DNA from: Flavobacterium psychrotolerans
Lineage (GTDB): Bacteria > Bacteroidota > Bacteroidia > Flavobacteriales > Flavobacteriaceae
Length of the DNA stretch: 64,000 nucleotides
NCBI RefSeq assembly: GCF_003097635.1
Contig: NZ_QCZI01000003.1
Coordinates: forward strand, 62,001-126,000
Reading direction: 5' to 3'
Shown here: positions 28,131-36,626 of the stretch, in pieces
How the letters are laid out: each line of letters begins with the position of its first letter
Numbering within the stretch: position 1 is the first letter of the stretch
Position numbers and translations under genes: made by a program
The notes under the pieces: model-generated
The model's input: only the letters and a program-made list of their open reading frames with translations
Databases searched by the model: none
What the model was told of the DNA's origin: nothing

Positions 28131-29486
28131 TTACAATTCAAACGTCGAACCCATCAAGGGAATGATACAGTCGAATCCGTATTTTTCTATGATTTTTATC
28201 CGAAGTTCGTCTAATGGCTCGTTTTCGCCATGAACCAAGAATATTTTTTTGGGTATGTTTTCCAAATTTGAAAGCCAATTGAGCAAGTCTTTTTGGTCAC
28301 CATGAGCGGACAAACTATCAATTTCCAGAATATTGGCTAGTACCTGATAGTATTTTCCGTGAATTTTTATTTCTTGGGCACCTTCCAATAATTTCCTTCC
28401 CCGAGTTCCTTCGGCCTGAAAACCAATAATTATCACAGTAGTTTCCGGCAATCCAATATACCGTTCTAAATAGCTTAAAACCCTTCCGCCGGTAACCATT
28501 CCGCTGGCAGCAATAACCACTTTTGGCTGCTTGTCATAAATTGTCGCTATTGTTTCCTGATAATCTGAAACCATGGAAAACATTTTGCACATGCCCGTAT
28601 ATTCTGCTTCAGACAATTTGTGCCATTTCCTATTGTTTTCAAAAATATCCAATACACTAATTCCCATTGGCGTGTCAATTATATAAGGAATGTTTGGAAT
28701 TTTGCCTTCCTCTTTAAGTTGCCATAACAAATACATCAACATTTGGGCTCGCTCGACTGCAAAACTAGGTATAATGACAGTACCTCCATTTTGAATGGTA
28801 TTGTTGATGTACCTTTCGAGTTCTGCTTTAGCATCAGTATCGGGATGGAGCCGATTACCATACGTACTTTCTAGAAATATATAATCGGCTTTTTTGGGTT
28901 TGGTTGGCGGATACATTAAGACATCATTATCGCGACCAATATCTCCTGAAAAAACCAAAATTTTGTTTTCGAGCTGCAGTTCAATCGTACAAGCTCCAAT
29001 AATATGCCCAGCGTTGGTAAAAACCGCCTCAATTTCAGCATCTAAAGAAATGGACTCGTTAGGCTTGATTACTCTAAAAAGGGGTAATACTTTTTGGGCT
29101 TGTGCCACCGTGTATAAGGGCTCTGCAATTTCGTGTTTAGAATATCGTCCTTTATTGGCTATACTGGCCTCTTCTTCCTGAATTTTGGCACTGTCAAGCA
29201 AAATGAGCTTGGCAACGTCTTTTGTAGTACTGGTACAGTATATTTTCCCTTTAAAACCCTGATCTACTAATCTAGGTAACCAACCGCAATGATCGAGATG
29301 ACCGTGGGTAAGCAAAACAAAATCTATGGTGGATGGCAAAATGGGTAACGGTTCCCAATTGAGTTCACGCAGCGGTTTAATTCCTTGAAATTGTCCGCAA
29401 TCAATCAAAATTCGAATTCCATTACTTTCAATTAATGTTTTTGAGCCCGTAACAGTTCCTGCGCCACCGATGAATTTAACTTTCAT
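28131..29486 (-). CDS. MBL-fold (beta-CASP) metallo-hydrolase with RNA specificity domain
   Basis: 451 residues. The metallo-beta-lactamase motif H61-G-H63-L-D65-H66 (LLTHGHLDHCGWLP), downstream ligands in NAGHIIGACTIEL and the conserved SGDIGRDND lead into a beta-CASP cap (SFAVERAQMLMYLLWQ and ASGMVTGGRVLSYLERY) and the final SAHGDQKDLLNWL histidine. This is the CPSF73/Ysh1-like architecture used by RNA endo/exonucleases. It lacks the RNase J extension and any KH domain. It follows, after 37 bp, a gene for an ATP-cone plus nuclease-fold protein, and the two probably form an operon. Confidence 0.9.
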   Translation of the reverse strand: MKVKFIGGAGTVTGSKTLIESNGIRILIDCGQFQGIKPLRELNWEPLPILPSTIDFVLLTHGHLDHCGWLPRLVDQGFKGKIYCTSTTKDVAKLILLDSAKIQEEEASIANKGRYSKHEIAEPLYTVAQAQKVLPLFRVIKPNESISLDAEIEAVFTNAGHIIGACTIELQLENKILVFSGDIGRDNDVLMYPPTKPKKADYIFLESTYGNRLHPDTDAKAELERYINNTIQNGGTVIIPSFAVERAQMLMYLLWQLKEEGKIPNIPYIIDTPMGISVLDIFENNRKWHKLSEAEYTGMCKMFSMVSDYQETIATIYDKQPKVVIAASGMVTGGRVLSYLERYIGLPETTVIIIGFQAEGTRGRKLLEGAQEIKIHGKYYQVLANILEIDSLSAHGDQKDLLNWLSNLENIPKKIFLVHGENEPLDELRIKIIEKYGFDCIIPLMGSTFEL

Positions 29487-29523
29487 GTGATTAATTTTTA
29501 ATAATGGGACAAACAGTGAATGC

Positions 29524-30354
29524 TTAAATATAGCTGCACAACTCCGACGCTTCTTTCATTACATTTTTGATTCGACTAGGACTCAATCCGATTTTTTCCA
29601 AACATTCTGAATTGTTTATGATCTCTTTTACTAAAATCACGTCTAAGATCAACAACTTGTCTTTTTCGGCGATAGATAAAGTGGTCAAACAAGTTACCGG
29701 ATAAAGGTATTCATTGTCATTTTTGGTTTTCAAATTATTGTTTTCCGGAAAATCCCAACTCAATAAATTCAATCCCGAACATTTAGCGAAAGTGATAGCA
29801 TCTGTGGTAAACCGGTTATTGGTGACTATCCAACATTTTGAAATTGTTTCATTTCCCGAAAAAACAGCATGTTGTCTGACCTTCAAATCATTAAATCGGG
29901 ATAAGATATACATTGGTACTTTTACATCCGATGAAGCTTCCCGTCCCGCATGAAACTTGCATTCTACCATAGCGAGAAGGTTGTTTTTTTTTACTAAAAC
30001 ATCCAATTCATGCAAAACGCATTTGCCTTGCAAAAACAAATTAGTTTTGGCCTCATAATTTTCAGATAAGAAGAGTCTGGCGATATATTTTTCAAAGAAA
30101 AATCCTGACGGACCCAACATCCGAATTGCCTCTCTTAAATTGTACCGTGCAGCATGGGAATTAGCCGTTTTTTTCAATAATCCAAAAGCCTTTTTGTAGA
30201 TTTGCTTGGTAGAAATTCCTTCATAAATTTCACTTTGAATCGCCTGTAAAATATTCTCGACCACCAGTTTACCAGCACCCGATTTCAAGAGTGATTTTTT
30301 AAGCTTTTCAGAATTAAAATCGACGATGTCTCCAGAATGTTTTACTATTTTCAT
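29524..30354 (-). CDS. ATP-cone domain protein with a PD-(D/E)xK restriction-endonuclease-like fold
   Basis: 276 residues. Residues 1-90 form an ATP-cone (KHSGDIVDFNSEKLKKSLLKSG, then TKQIYKKAFGLLKK), the regulatory nucleotide-binding module best known from ribonucleotide reductases and NrdR. Residues about 95-205 look like an Mrr-type nuclease core with D118 in HELDVLVKKN and E131-C-K133 in MVECKFHAG. The C-terminal 30 residues (CLEKIGLSPSRIKNVMKEA) resemble a helix-hairpin-helix. There is no methyltransferase nearby, so this is not a normal restriction system. The combination suggests a nuclease gated by nucleotide level; the substrate is unknown. Confidence 0.75.
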   Translation of the reverse strand: MKIVKHSGDIVDFNSEKLKKSLLKSGAGKLVVENILQAIQSEIYEGISTKQIYKKAFGLLKKTANSHAARYNLREAIRMLGPSGFFFEKYIARLFLSENYEAKTNLFLQGKCVLHELDVLVKKNNLLAMVECKFHAGREASSDVKVPMYILSRFNDLKVRQHAVFSGNETISKCWIVTNNRFTTDAITFAKCSGLNLLSWDFPENNNLKTKNDNEYLYPVTCLTTLSIAEKDKLLILDVILVKEIINNSECLEKIGLSPSRIKNVMKEASELCSYI

Positions 30355-30411
30355 ATCCTAAGCCATTAGATTGCCTTATACAAATAACCTAATAAAGGTA
30401 AGAAAAAAAGA

Positions 30412-30843
30412 TTACTTATTTTGTTTTTGATAGAAAAAGGCAGGAACAAAAAGCAACAGGAACAATGGCTGAATAAGGAACCTTCGAATATAAAACAGAA
30501 TAAAATTATTTCCCTTATCGAAAAAATGAAGTACTAAAAAAAGTGCCCCAATTAAAATCCAATAAAGAAGAAAGTATAAAATAGCAGCAAATTTGGTTCC
30601 TTTTAAATCAGAAAAAAGGATTTGAATGATTCCTAAAGAAATAATCGTGTTTAAAAAATAGCGGAAAGTTAATCCTAGAAACAATTGAAAACCATCAAAT
30701 TCAGGAAAGGGTAAACTTAGATAGTCTCCCCTATAATAGGATAAAAACGGGTCATAAAAGAGTTCGTCTTCATACGCTCTAACAATTGCCAAAAGCAGCA
30801 CAAGGAAAAGAACCAAAACTATCTTTAGTTTGTTATTTCGCAT
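30412..30843 (-). CDS. Exosortase F system-associated membrane protein
   Basis: 143 residues from MRNNKLKIVLV; an ATG four codons upstream (30855) is also possible, and a much longer frame lies within the exosortase gene. Four or so hydrophobic segments, with the loop YEDELFYDPFLSYYRGDYLSLPFPEF and the helix RFLIQPLFLLLFVPAFF, match my memory of the small protein that always accompanies XrtF in Flavobacteria. It overlaps the end of the exosortase gene by about 11 bases, which points to translational coupling. Its biochemical role is not known to me. Confidence 0.75.
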   Translation of the reverse strand: MRNNKLKIVLVLFLVLLLAIVRAYEDELFYDPFLSYYRGDYLSLPFPEFDGFQLFLGLTFRYFLNTIISLGIIQILFSDLKGTKFAAILYFLLYWILIGALFLVLHFFDKGNNFILFYIRRFLIQPLFLLLFVPAFFYQKQNK

Positions 30844-31405
30844 TTTTTTCAGCATGTAACGAAAATTTATTAACCCAAATAACCCATAACCCAAAAACAA
30901 CACCGTAAATAAACAATGGAAAAACCACACCGTGTAAAAGATGTTCCTGCTCCGGATAATGCAATAATGCAAGACATAAAAGGGCTATTCGCAGAACATT
31001 CAGAACATGAATCAAGATACATCCGGCAACAACAAACAATGCCGTGTGCATCCATCTTCCTGAAAACGCAACTATAAAAGCTGTAAAAAGAATCATGACG
31101 CTTAATGCGTTGCATCCTTCGACAACACGAGCCACATAAACTTGATTCAGAAATAATTTAACCGATGCCTGATTATCATGAAGCTCTAAACTTGAATCGT
31201 AATTAAAAAAAAGCAATGTTTTTTGAACTTGGCGAGCAACCAATTGCGTAAAATCATCTACTTGAAAAAGGATAAGATTATCAAACTGGTTCAGGTAGAA
31301 TTGATATAGCAATGTCAATCCAACATACACTGAAAAAAACTTGATGAGAAAAACAAAAAAAGGGCGGTATTGCTTGAAGTAGGTTTTCAATTCATTTTTT
31401 AACAA
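30833..31405 (-). CDS. xrtF: Exosortase family protein XrtF
   Basis: 190 residues, multi-pass membrane protein. The catalytic triad of exosortases is visible: C98 in VEGCNALS, R139 in NVLRI and H158 in LLHGVVFP. These transpeptidases cut C-terminal sorting signals in the inner membrane. The frame starts with TTG at 31405, because the only nearby ATG is out of frame; a minus-strand TAAATTTG (31413-31420) sits just upstream. No substrate with an obvious exosortase-type tail is encoded in this window. Confidence 0.85.
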   Translation of the reverse strand: MLKNELKTYFKQYRPFFVFLIKFFSVYVGLTLLYQFYLNQFDNLILFQVDDFTQLVARQVQKTLLFFNYDSSLELHDNQASVKLFLNQVYVARVVEGCNALSVMILFTAFIVAFSGRWMHTALFVVAGCILIHVLNVLRIALLCLALLHYPEQEHLLHGVVFPLFIYGVVFGLWVIWVNKFSLHAEKNAK

Positions 31406-31412
31406 ATTTATA

Positions 31413-31420
31413 CAAATTTA
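31413..31420 (-). promoter_or_regulatory. Minus-7 element upstream of xrtF
   Basis: TAAATTTG on the minus strand, 7 nt before the TTG start. A second TAAATTTG overlaps the start itself (31403-31410). No clear -33 element. Confidence 0.35.
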
Positions 31421-31436
31421 AATGGTTTGCAAATAC

Positions 31437-31444
31437 TACTTTTG
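31437..31444 (+). promoter_or_regulatory. Minus-7 element upstream of the GAF gene
   Basis: TACTTTTG, 18 nt before the ATG at 31463. A TTG at suitable -33 spacing was not found. Confidence 0.45.
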
Positions 31445-31462
31445 TTTTAAAAATTTACTTCC

Positions 31463-31936
31463 ATGATTTTTGAAGCATTAAAACCTAAAGTTCTGGCTAT
31501 TTTACAACAAAAAACACCTTCCAGAGAAGACAAACTACTTCAAATTTGTGCACTTTTAAGGAACTCCATTGCCTATTATGACTGGGTTGGGTTTTATTTC
31601 CGAAATGGCAAAAAACAAGAACTCCTTCTTGGTCCTTATGCTGGCGAACCAACAGACCATACTGTTATTCCTTTTGGGAAAGGCATTTGCGGACAAGTGG
31701 CTGTTTCTAACAAAAATTTTGTGGTACCTGATGTTCGTGCTCAGGACAATTATATTGCGTGCAGCTTTACAGTAAAGTCAGAAATTGTTGTGCCTCTTTT
31801 TGTGAATGGCGAAAATATTGGGCAAATAGACATTGACTCCAATGTATTGAATCCATTTACGGAGTTAGACGAGCGTTTTTTAGAATTTGTGAACCAAGAG
31901 ATTGCGCAATTATTTCAAAATAATCCCAACTTTTAA
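31463..31936 (+). CDS. GAF domain protein, probable free methionine-(R)-sulfoxide reductase
   Basis: 157 residues, a single GAF domain. The pattern DWVGFYF, FGKGICGQVA with C76, YIACS with C100, KSEIVVPLFVNGENIGQIDIDS and a C-terminal helix matches the fRMsr family, which reduces free methionine-R-sulfoxide with thioredoxin. C76 and C100 keep the 24-residue spacing of two of the three redox cysteines in the E. coli enzyme; the third (about 10 residues before C76) is absent. It is cytoplasmic. Confidence 0.82.
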   Translation: MIFEALKPKVLAILQQKTPSREDKLLQICALLRNSIAYYDWVGFYFRNGKKQELLLGPYAGEPTDHTVIPFGKGICGQVAVSNKNFVVPDVRAQDNYIACSFTVKSEIVVPLFVNGENIGQIDIDSNVLNPFTELDERFLEFVNQEIAQLFQNNPNF

Positions 31937-31972
31937 CAAATAAAGAAGGAATCGTTTAATTCCTGTTTTTCC

Positions 31973-32002
31973 TTGCAAATCAAAAAATAAATAGTACTTT
32001 TG
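31973..32002 (+). promoter_or_regulatory. Promoter of rpsO
   Basis: TTG at 31973-31975, 19 nt, TACTTTTG at 31995-32002. A textbook match. It gives a leader of roughly 50 nt that could carry autoregulation, although I could not identify an S15 site. Confidence 0.75.
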
Positions 32003-32058
32003 CACCCGTCTTACAATAGCTGTACGACATACATAAAAATCATTAAACCAATATTGGA

Positions 32059-32325
32059 ATGTATTTAACTAAAGAGATTAAAGAAGAGATCTTCGCTAAA
32101 CACGGAGAAAAAACAAACACAGGGAAATCAGAAAGTCAGATTGCTTTGTTCACATTTAGAATTAGCCATTTAACTGAGCACTTGAAAAAAAATCGTCATG
32201 ATTACAACACAGAGCGTTCGTTAGTATTGCTTGTAGGTAAAAGAAGAGCTTTGTTAGATTACTTAAAGAAAACAGAGATTAACCGTTACCGTGAGATTAT
32301 CAAAGAATTGAATATCAGAAAATAA
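32059..32325 (+). CDS. rpsO: 30S ribosomal protein S15
   Basis: 88 residues. Binds 16S rRNA early in small-subunit assembly. TGKSESQIALFTFRISHLTEHLK and VGKRRALLDYLKK are the family core; length is exact for S15. pnp follows after its terminator, the same order as in many bacteria. Confidence 0.99.
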   Translation: MYLTKEIKEEIFAKHGEKTNTGKSESQIALFTFRISHLTEHLKKNRHDYNTERSLVLLVGKRRALLDYLKKTEINRYREIIKELNIRK

Positions 32326-32332
32326 TCAATAA

Positions 32333-32360
32333 AAAAGGAGGTGCGAAAGTGCCTCTTTTT
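32333..32360 (+). terminator. Terminator of rpsO
   Basis: Stem with GAAA tetraloop at 32345-32348; the inner pairs include two G-U pairs, flanked by an A-run and a T-run. It may be partial, as pnp lies just downstream. Confidence 0.65.
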
Positions 32361-32469
32361 GTTTTTATACGTATTGCAGAAAAAAGTTTGGTTTTTCATT
32401 GGGTTTTAGGCATTAACTACGCAACAACAACACAACTAGAACCCATTGTTTAATCACAAAAACAGAATT

Positions 32470-34620
32470 ATGATTCCAAAAGTATCAAGAGAAGTAATCG
32501 ATTTAGGAGATGGAAGAAGCATCTCAATCGAGACCGGAAAATTGGCCAAACAAGCCGACGGTTCAGTAGTAGTACAAATGGGAGACGCCATGTTGCTTGC
32601 AACAGTAGTTTCTGCCCGAAAAGCAAGTCCAGGTGTTGATTTTTTACCTTTAACGGTAGATTACCGCGAAAAATTTGCGGCAGCAGGACGTTTTCCTGGT
32701 GGTTTTTTCAAAAGAGAAGCAAGACCTAGCGATAGCGAAGTTTTAACCATGAGATTGGTGGATCGAGTATTACGTCCGCTTTTCCCAAATGATTATCATG
32801 CAGAAACACAAGTAATGATTCAATTAATGTCTCATGACGAAAATGTAATGCCAGATGCATTAGCAGGTTTAGCCGCTTCGGCAGCTTTATCTTTGTCTGA
32901 CCTTCCATTCTCTACATTAATTTCTGAAGTGCGTGTGGCACGTGTTGACGGTAAATTTATCATCAATCCAAGTCGTACCCAATTAGAATTATCGGATATC
33001 GACATGATGATTGGTGCTTCAAAAGATTCTATCGCCATGGTAGAAGGGGAAATGAAGGAAATCTCGGAAGCAGAAATGGTAGAGGCCATTAAATTTGCTC
33101 ACGAAGCCATCAAAACTCAAATCGAAGCTCAAGAAAGATTGGTTGCTGCTTTTGGCAAAAAAGAAGTCCGCACTTACGAAGAAGAGAAAGAAGACGAAGC
33201 TGTTTACGCTAAAGTAAAAGAGGCCTCATACGATTTGTGTTATGCAATTGCGAAACAAGGAACAGCAAAACACGAAAGAACGGCTCAATTTGCGGAAGTA
33301 AAAGAAGTGGTAAAATCTTTGTTTACCGAAGAAGAATTAGCTCAAAACGGAGACTTGGTTTCTAAATATTTCTATAAAGTAAACAAAGAAGCCGTTCGAA
33401 ATGTAATCCTAGATTTAGGCACGCGTCTTGACGGAAGAAAAACTACCGAAATCAGACCAATTTGGGCTGAAGTAAATTATTTGCCATCAGTTCACGGTTC
33501 TGCCTTATTTACTAGGGGAGAAACGCAAGCATTGGCTACAGCCACATTGGGAACTTCAAGAGAAGCGAACCAAATTGATTCACCATCTCAACAAGGCGAA
33601 GAAAAATTCTATTTGCACTATAACTTCCCTCCTTTCTCAACTGGCGAAGCAAAACCTCTAAGAGGAACTTCAAGAAGAGAAGTAGGCCACGGAAACTTGG
33701 CGCAAAGAGCGTTAAAAAACATGATTCCTACCGATTGTCCTTATACCATCCGTATTGTTTCAGAAGTATTGGAATCTAACGGTTCTTCTTCTATGGCGAC
33801 GGTTTGTGCCGGAACATTATCTTTGATGGATGCCGGTATCCAAATGATTAAACCCGTTTCAGGAATTGCTATGGGATTGATTACTGATGGAGATCGTTTT
33901 GCTGTATTGTCTGACATTCTTGGTGATGAAGATCACTTGGGAGACATGGACTTTAAAGTAACCGGTACTGCTGACGGGATTACCGCATGTCAAATGGACA
34001 TCAAAATTGAAGGATTGAAATACAACATCATGGAGGCGGCTTTGGCTCAAGCCCGTGATGGCCGTTTGCATATCCTTGGAAAAATAATTGAAACCTTAGC
34101 GGCTCCAAGACCTACAGTTAAGAAATATGCTCCAAAAATTATCAAGGTAACTATTCCTGGACAATTCATTGGTGCCTTGATTGGACCTGGTGGAAAAGTG
34201 ATTCAAGAATTACAAAAATCTACCGGAACAACTATCGTTATCAACGAAGAAAACGAGCAAGGTGTTGTTGAAATTCTTGGTACAGATCCTGACGGAATTG
34301 AAGCAGTATTGCGCAAAATTGATTCCTTGACCTTTAAACCGGTTGTTGGAGATGCGTATGAAGTGAAAGTAATCAAGATGCTTGATTTTGGTGCGGTGGT
34401 AGAATACTTAGCAGCTCCAGGAAACGAAGTATTGCTTCACGTATCGGAATTGGCATGGGAACGTACCGAAAACGTTGCTGATGTGGTAAAAATGGGTGAT
34501 GTTTTCCAAGTGAAATACTTAGGAATTGACCCAAAAACCAGAAAAGAAAAAGTGTCAAGAAAAGCACTTTTACCAAGACCTGCAAGAGAAGAGAATAAAA
34601 TTGTCCCTAAAGGAGAATAA
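32470..34620 (+). CDS. pnp: Polyribonucleotide nucleotidyltransferase (PNPase)
   Basis: 716 residues from [13 protein letters not shown]; the open frame reaches back to 32446 but the later ATG gives the family start. Degrades RNA 3' to 5' by phosphorolysis. Two RNase PH domains (about 1-140 and 300-550; [28 protein letters not shown], then [25 protein letters not shown]), a KH domain ([21 protein letters not shown]) and an S1 domain ([22 protein letters not shown]). The C-terminal 30 bases or so recur downstream as a decayed copy. Confidence 0.98.
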   Translation: MIPKVSREVIDLGDGRSISIETGKLAKQADGSVVVQMGDAMLLATVVSARKASPGVDFLPLTVDYREKFAAAGRFPGGFFKREARPSDSEVLTMRLVDRVLRPLFPNDYHAETQVMIQLMSHDENVMPDALAGLAASAALSLSDLPFSTLISEVRVARVDGKFIINPSRTQLELSDIDMMIGASKDSIAMVEGEMKEISEAEMVEAIKFAHEAIKTQIEAQERLVAAFGKKEVRTYEEEKEDEAVYAKVKEASYDLCYAIAKQGTAKHERTAQFAEVKEVVKSLFTEEELAQNGDLVSKYFYKVNKEAVRNVILDLGTRLDGRKTTEIRPIWAEVNYLPSVHGSALFTRGETQALATATLGTSREANQIDSPSQQGEEKFYLHYNFPPFSTGEAKPLRGTSRREVGHGNLAQRALKNMIPTDCPYTIRIVSEVLESNGSSSMATVCAGTLSLMDAGIQMIKPVSGIAMGLITDGDRFAVLSDILGDEDHLGDMDFKVTGTADGITACQMDIKIEGLKYNIMEAALAQARDGRLHILGKIIETLAAPRPTVKKYAPKIIKVTIPGQFIGALIGPGGKVIQELQKSTGTTIVINEENEQGVVEILGTDPDGIEAVLRKIDSLTFKPVVGDAYEVKVIKMLDFGAVVEYLAAPGNEVLLHVSELAWERTENVADVVKMGDVFQVKYLGIDPKTRKEKVSRKALLPRPAREENKIVPKGE

Positions 34621-34639
34621 TTCATTTTATATTTTATAG

Positions 34640-34673
34640 AAAACCCCAATTCAAATCAATGAATTGGGGTTTT
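34640..34673 (+). terminator. Terminator of pnp
   Basis: A 14-bp perfect stem (34640-34653 with 34660-34673) and a 6-nt loop. Confidence 0.88.
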
Positions 34674-34720
34674 TAGTTTTATATCGAAAAATATGAAGCT
34701 AGATTCCATGTTTTAGAAAA

Positions 34721-34752
34721 CACTTTTACAAAGACCTGCAAGAGAAGAAAAT
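34721..34752 (+). repeat. Decayed copy of the pnp 3' end
   Basis: Identical at 30 of 32 positions to 34565-34596, which encodes the [10 protein letters not shown] part of PNPase. Together with the repeated terminator it indicates a tandem duplication of the gene's end. Confidence 0.75.
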
Positions 34753-34798
34753 CGTCATTAATCCCCTCATATCCCTCCGAAGGAAGAGAAATAGAAAA

Positions 34799-34831
34799 TC
34801 CCAATTCATTGATTTGAATTGGGACTTTTTT
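34799..34831 (+). terminator. Second, duplicated pnp-type terminator
   Basis: A 10-bp perfect stem (34799-34808 with 34815-34824) with the same CCCAATTCA core as 34640-34673, followed by a T-run. Confidence 0.75.
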
Positions 34832-34945
34832 ATACTTTAATCGATTATTTATACAATTATATCGATTATCTAAATATGTGAATTGAATAGTGCCCCATTT
34901 AATTTAAATTTAATATTGATTTTCAAACCATTAACCAAAATCATT

Positions 34946-35644
34946 ATGAAAACACTTATTATGTTGGCGCTAACGGGATTACTCTTCCTTTCGTGTTCAA
35001 ACGACAATTCTTCAAGTTCTGATTTGTCAGAAACCCCGCTAGCAAAAGCAAAATTTGACAACACCAATTTCGGAATTTACAAAGGAGTCTTAGTAGGCTC
35101 TACAGGTGTTGTTATGGTCAACATTAAGAATAACAATATACTTTCGGCAACACTTATAATTGATGGAACAACCTACAATTTCACTACTGTAGAAGATGTA
35201 ATAGAAAACAATGATATAGTTGGACTTACATTTACAAGTGGTAATATGTCTTTCAATTTTAATGTATCTACAAATGGAGTCAATCCATATACTAACGCCA
35301 TTGTAATACCAGGACACCCTAACGTGTATATTAGCCTTATTAAAGAAAAATCAACATCTATTGTAAAATGTTATCAAGGAACTTATTTAGATAATGGTGC
35401 CAATGGGAGTACGGGCGTATTTAATTTACTGATTTCTGGAAACAATATCTATGGACTGGCAGCGTCAAATAGTGGTAACTCGACTGTACCACTTTCAGGC
35501 ACGGTTAGTAACAAAATAATCACAGGTATAATTTATGGGGGAGGAAGTTTTAGCGGAAGAATCAACAAAAATAATATCAGTGGTACTTTTAAAAATGCTG
35601 ATTCGTCCGAAACTGGCACTTGGTCAGGACAAAGGACACTGTAA
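34946..35644 (+). CDS. Lipoprotein of unknown function, first of a tandem pair
   Basis: 232 residues. Signal peptide with lipobox ending at C17 (LLFLSCSND), then a Ser/Asp-rich linker. The mature part is a Gly/Asn/Ser-rich beta protein: FGIYKGVLVGSTGVVMVNIKN, ATLIIDGTTYNFTTVED, HPNVYISLIKEK and a C-terminal TGTWSGQRTL. The start at MKTLIML is chosen because it gives the signal peptide. It shares these blocks with the next gene. I do not recognise the family; the repeated short strands suggest a surface-exposed beta sandwich. Confidence 0.75.
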   Translation: MKTLIMLALTGLLFLSCSNDNSSSSDLSETPLAKAKFDNTNFGIYKGVLVGSTGVVMVNIKNNNILSATLIIDGTTYNFTTVEDVIENNDIVGLTFTSGNMSFNFNVSTNGVNPYTNAIVIPGHPNVYISLIKEKSTSIVKCYQGTYLDNGANGSTGVFNLLISGNNIYGLAASNSGNSTVPLSGTVSNKIITGIIYGGGSFSGRINKNNISGTFKNADSSETGTWSGQRTL

Positions 35645-35799
35645 AATTACCGAGATACCAAAAAAAGATGAAATCAATTAATTTGAAGGTATATCTAAGC
35701 ATTAATGTCGATTTTTATTATTATTTTATGATTTTTTAACATTATAAAGTATTTACTCATATATTTGTTATAATCAACCAATCTAAAAATTATAACATT

Positions 35800-36495
35800 A
35801 TGAAAAAAGTATTTTTAATTTTGATCACGGCATTGTTGTTCAATTCTTGTTCTAAAGACTCTAATTCGACATCTAGTCCTGTTTTGGCTTTATCGGATAC
35901 CCCATCGGCAAAATCAGAATTTGACGGTAATAATTACGGAATTTACAAAGGTGTTTTTGTTGGTTCTTCCGGAAATGTTTTAATTAACATAAAAAATGAC
36001 GGTAGTTTTTCTGCTAAATTAATTATTGACGGGATTACTTATAATTTTACAACAACAGAAAACGCAACATCAAATCAAGCAATTAGTGGTTTGACATTTA
36101 CCAACGGAAGTTCTTCATTTGATTTCAACGTGGATGCTTCAGGAAGTAATCCTATTATATCAAATATTGTTATAAGTGGTCATCCAAATGCAACAATTTC
36201 TGTATTTAAAGAACTTTCCAACTTATTGGTTAAATGTTACGAAGGTACCTATTTAGGGCAAGATACTGGCGTTCTAAACGTAATAACATATAATGGAATG
36301 TTAAAAGGATTGGCGAAACCTACTGGAAGCACAAATAGCATTGAACTTAACGGAACAGTGATAAATAATTCTATTTCAGGACAATTTTCGGGAGGAACTT
36401 TTGTGGGTACCGTAAACAGCAACACTACCATTAGTGGCACATGGCAAAATTCAGAACCACAAAATGGCACTTGGTCTGGAATAAGAAAATTATAA
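35800..36495 (+). CDS. Lipoprotein of unknown function, second of a tandem pair
   Basis: 231 residues, paralogue of the preceding gene. The lipobox Cys is again residue 17 (LLFNSCSKD). Shared blocks include YGIYKGVFVGSSGNVLINIKN, AKLIIDGITYNFTTTE, GHPNATISVFKE, VKCYEGTYL and GTWSGIRKL. The pair is separated by 155 bp, and each copy may have its own promoter. The central region is more diverged than the ends. Function is unknown. Confidence 0.75.
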   Translation: MKKVFLILITALLFNSCSKDSNSTSSPVLALSDTPSAKSEFDGNNYGIYKGVFVGSSGNVLINIKNDGSFSAKLIIDGITYNFTTTENATSNQAISGLTFTNGSSSFDFNVDASGSNPIISNIVISGHPNATISVFKELSNLLVKCYEGTYLGQDTGVLNVITYNGMLKGLAKPTGSTNSIELNGTVINNSISGQFSGGTFVGTVNSNTTISGTWQNSEPQNGTWSGIRKL

Positions 36496-36518
36496 ATTCT
36501 TTTCTTATTTTAATCATT

Positions 36519-36553
36519 AAACCTCGAAGAATACTTCTTCAAGGTTTTTTTTT
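36519..36553 (+). terminator. Terminator after the second lipoprotein gene
   Basis: A 13-position stem with one mismatch (36519-36531 with 36535-36547), a 3-nt loop and a T-run. Confidence 0.7.
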
Positions 36554-36562
36554 ATTCTTTTT

Positions 36563-36590
36563 TGTAACTTTTTCACAACCCCCTACGTAT
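36563..36590 (+). promoter_or_regulatory. ECF-like promoter before the primary sigma factor
   Basis: TGTAAC at 36563-36568 and CGTAT at 36586-36590 with 17 nt between, in the manner of AAC/CGT promoters read by ECF sigma factors. No TAnnTTTG is present in this gap. Inference only. Confidence 0.4.
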
Positions 36591-36626
36591 AATCACTTGT
36601 ACACTTAAAAATAAGGAGACAAAACT

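Larger units (their letters stand above)
34621..34945. other. 325-bp gap after pnp
   Basis: Contains the pnp terminator (34640-34673), a 32-bp near-copy of the pnp 3' end (34721-34752), a CT-rich patch (34760-34790) and a second terminator with the same stem sequence (34799-34824). No gene. Confidence 0.75.

Noticed and set aside
29524..30354. Restriction-modification system
   Set aside because: A nuclease fold is present but there is no methyltransferase or specificity gene nearby, and the ATP-cone is not typical of restriction enzymes.
36563..36594. TATAAT (36589-36594) as a proteobacterial-type -10 box for rpoD
   Set aside because: Bacteroidota housekeeping sigma does not use this element, and the spacing to any TTGACA-like box is wrong; the ECF-like reading is preferred.
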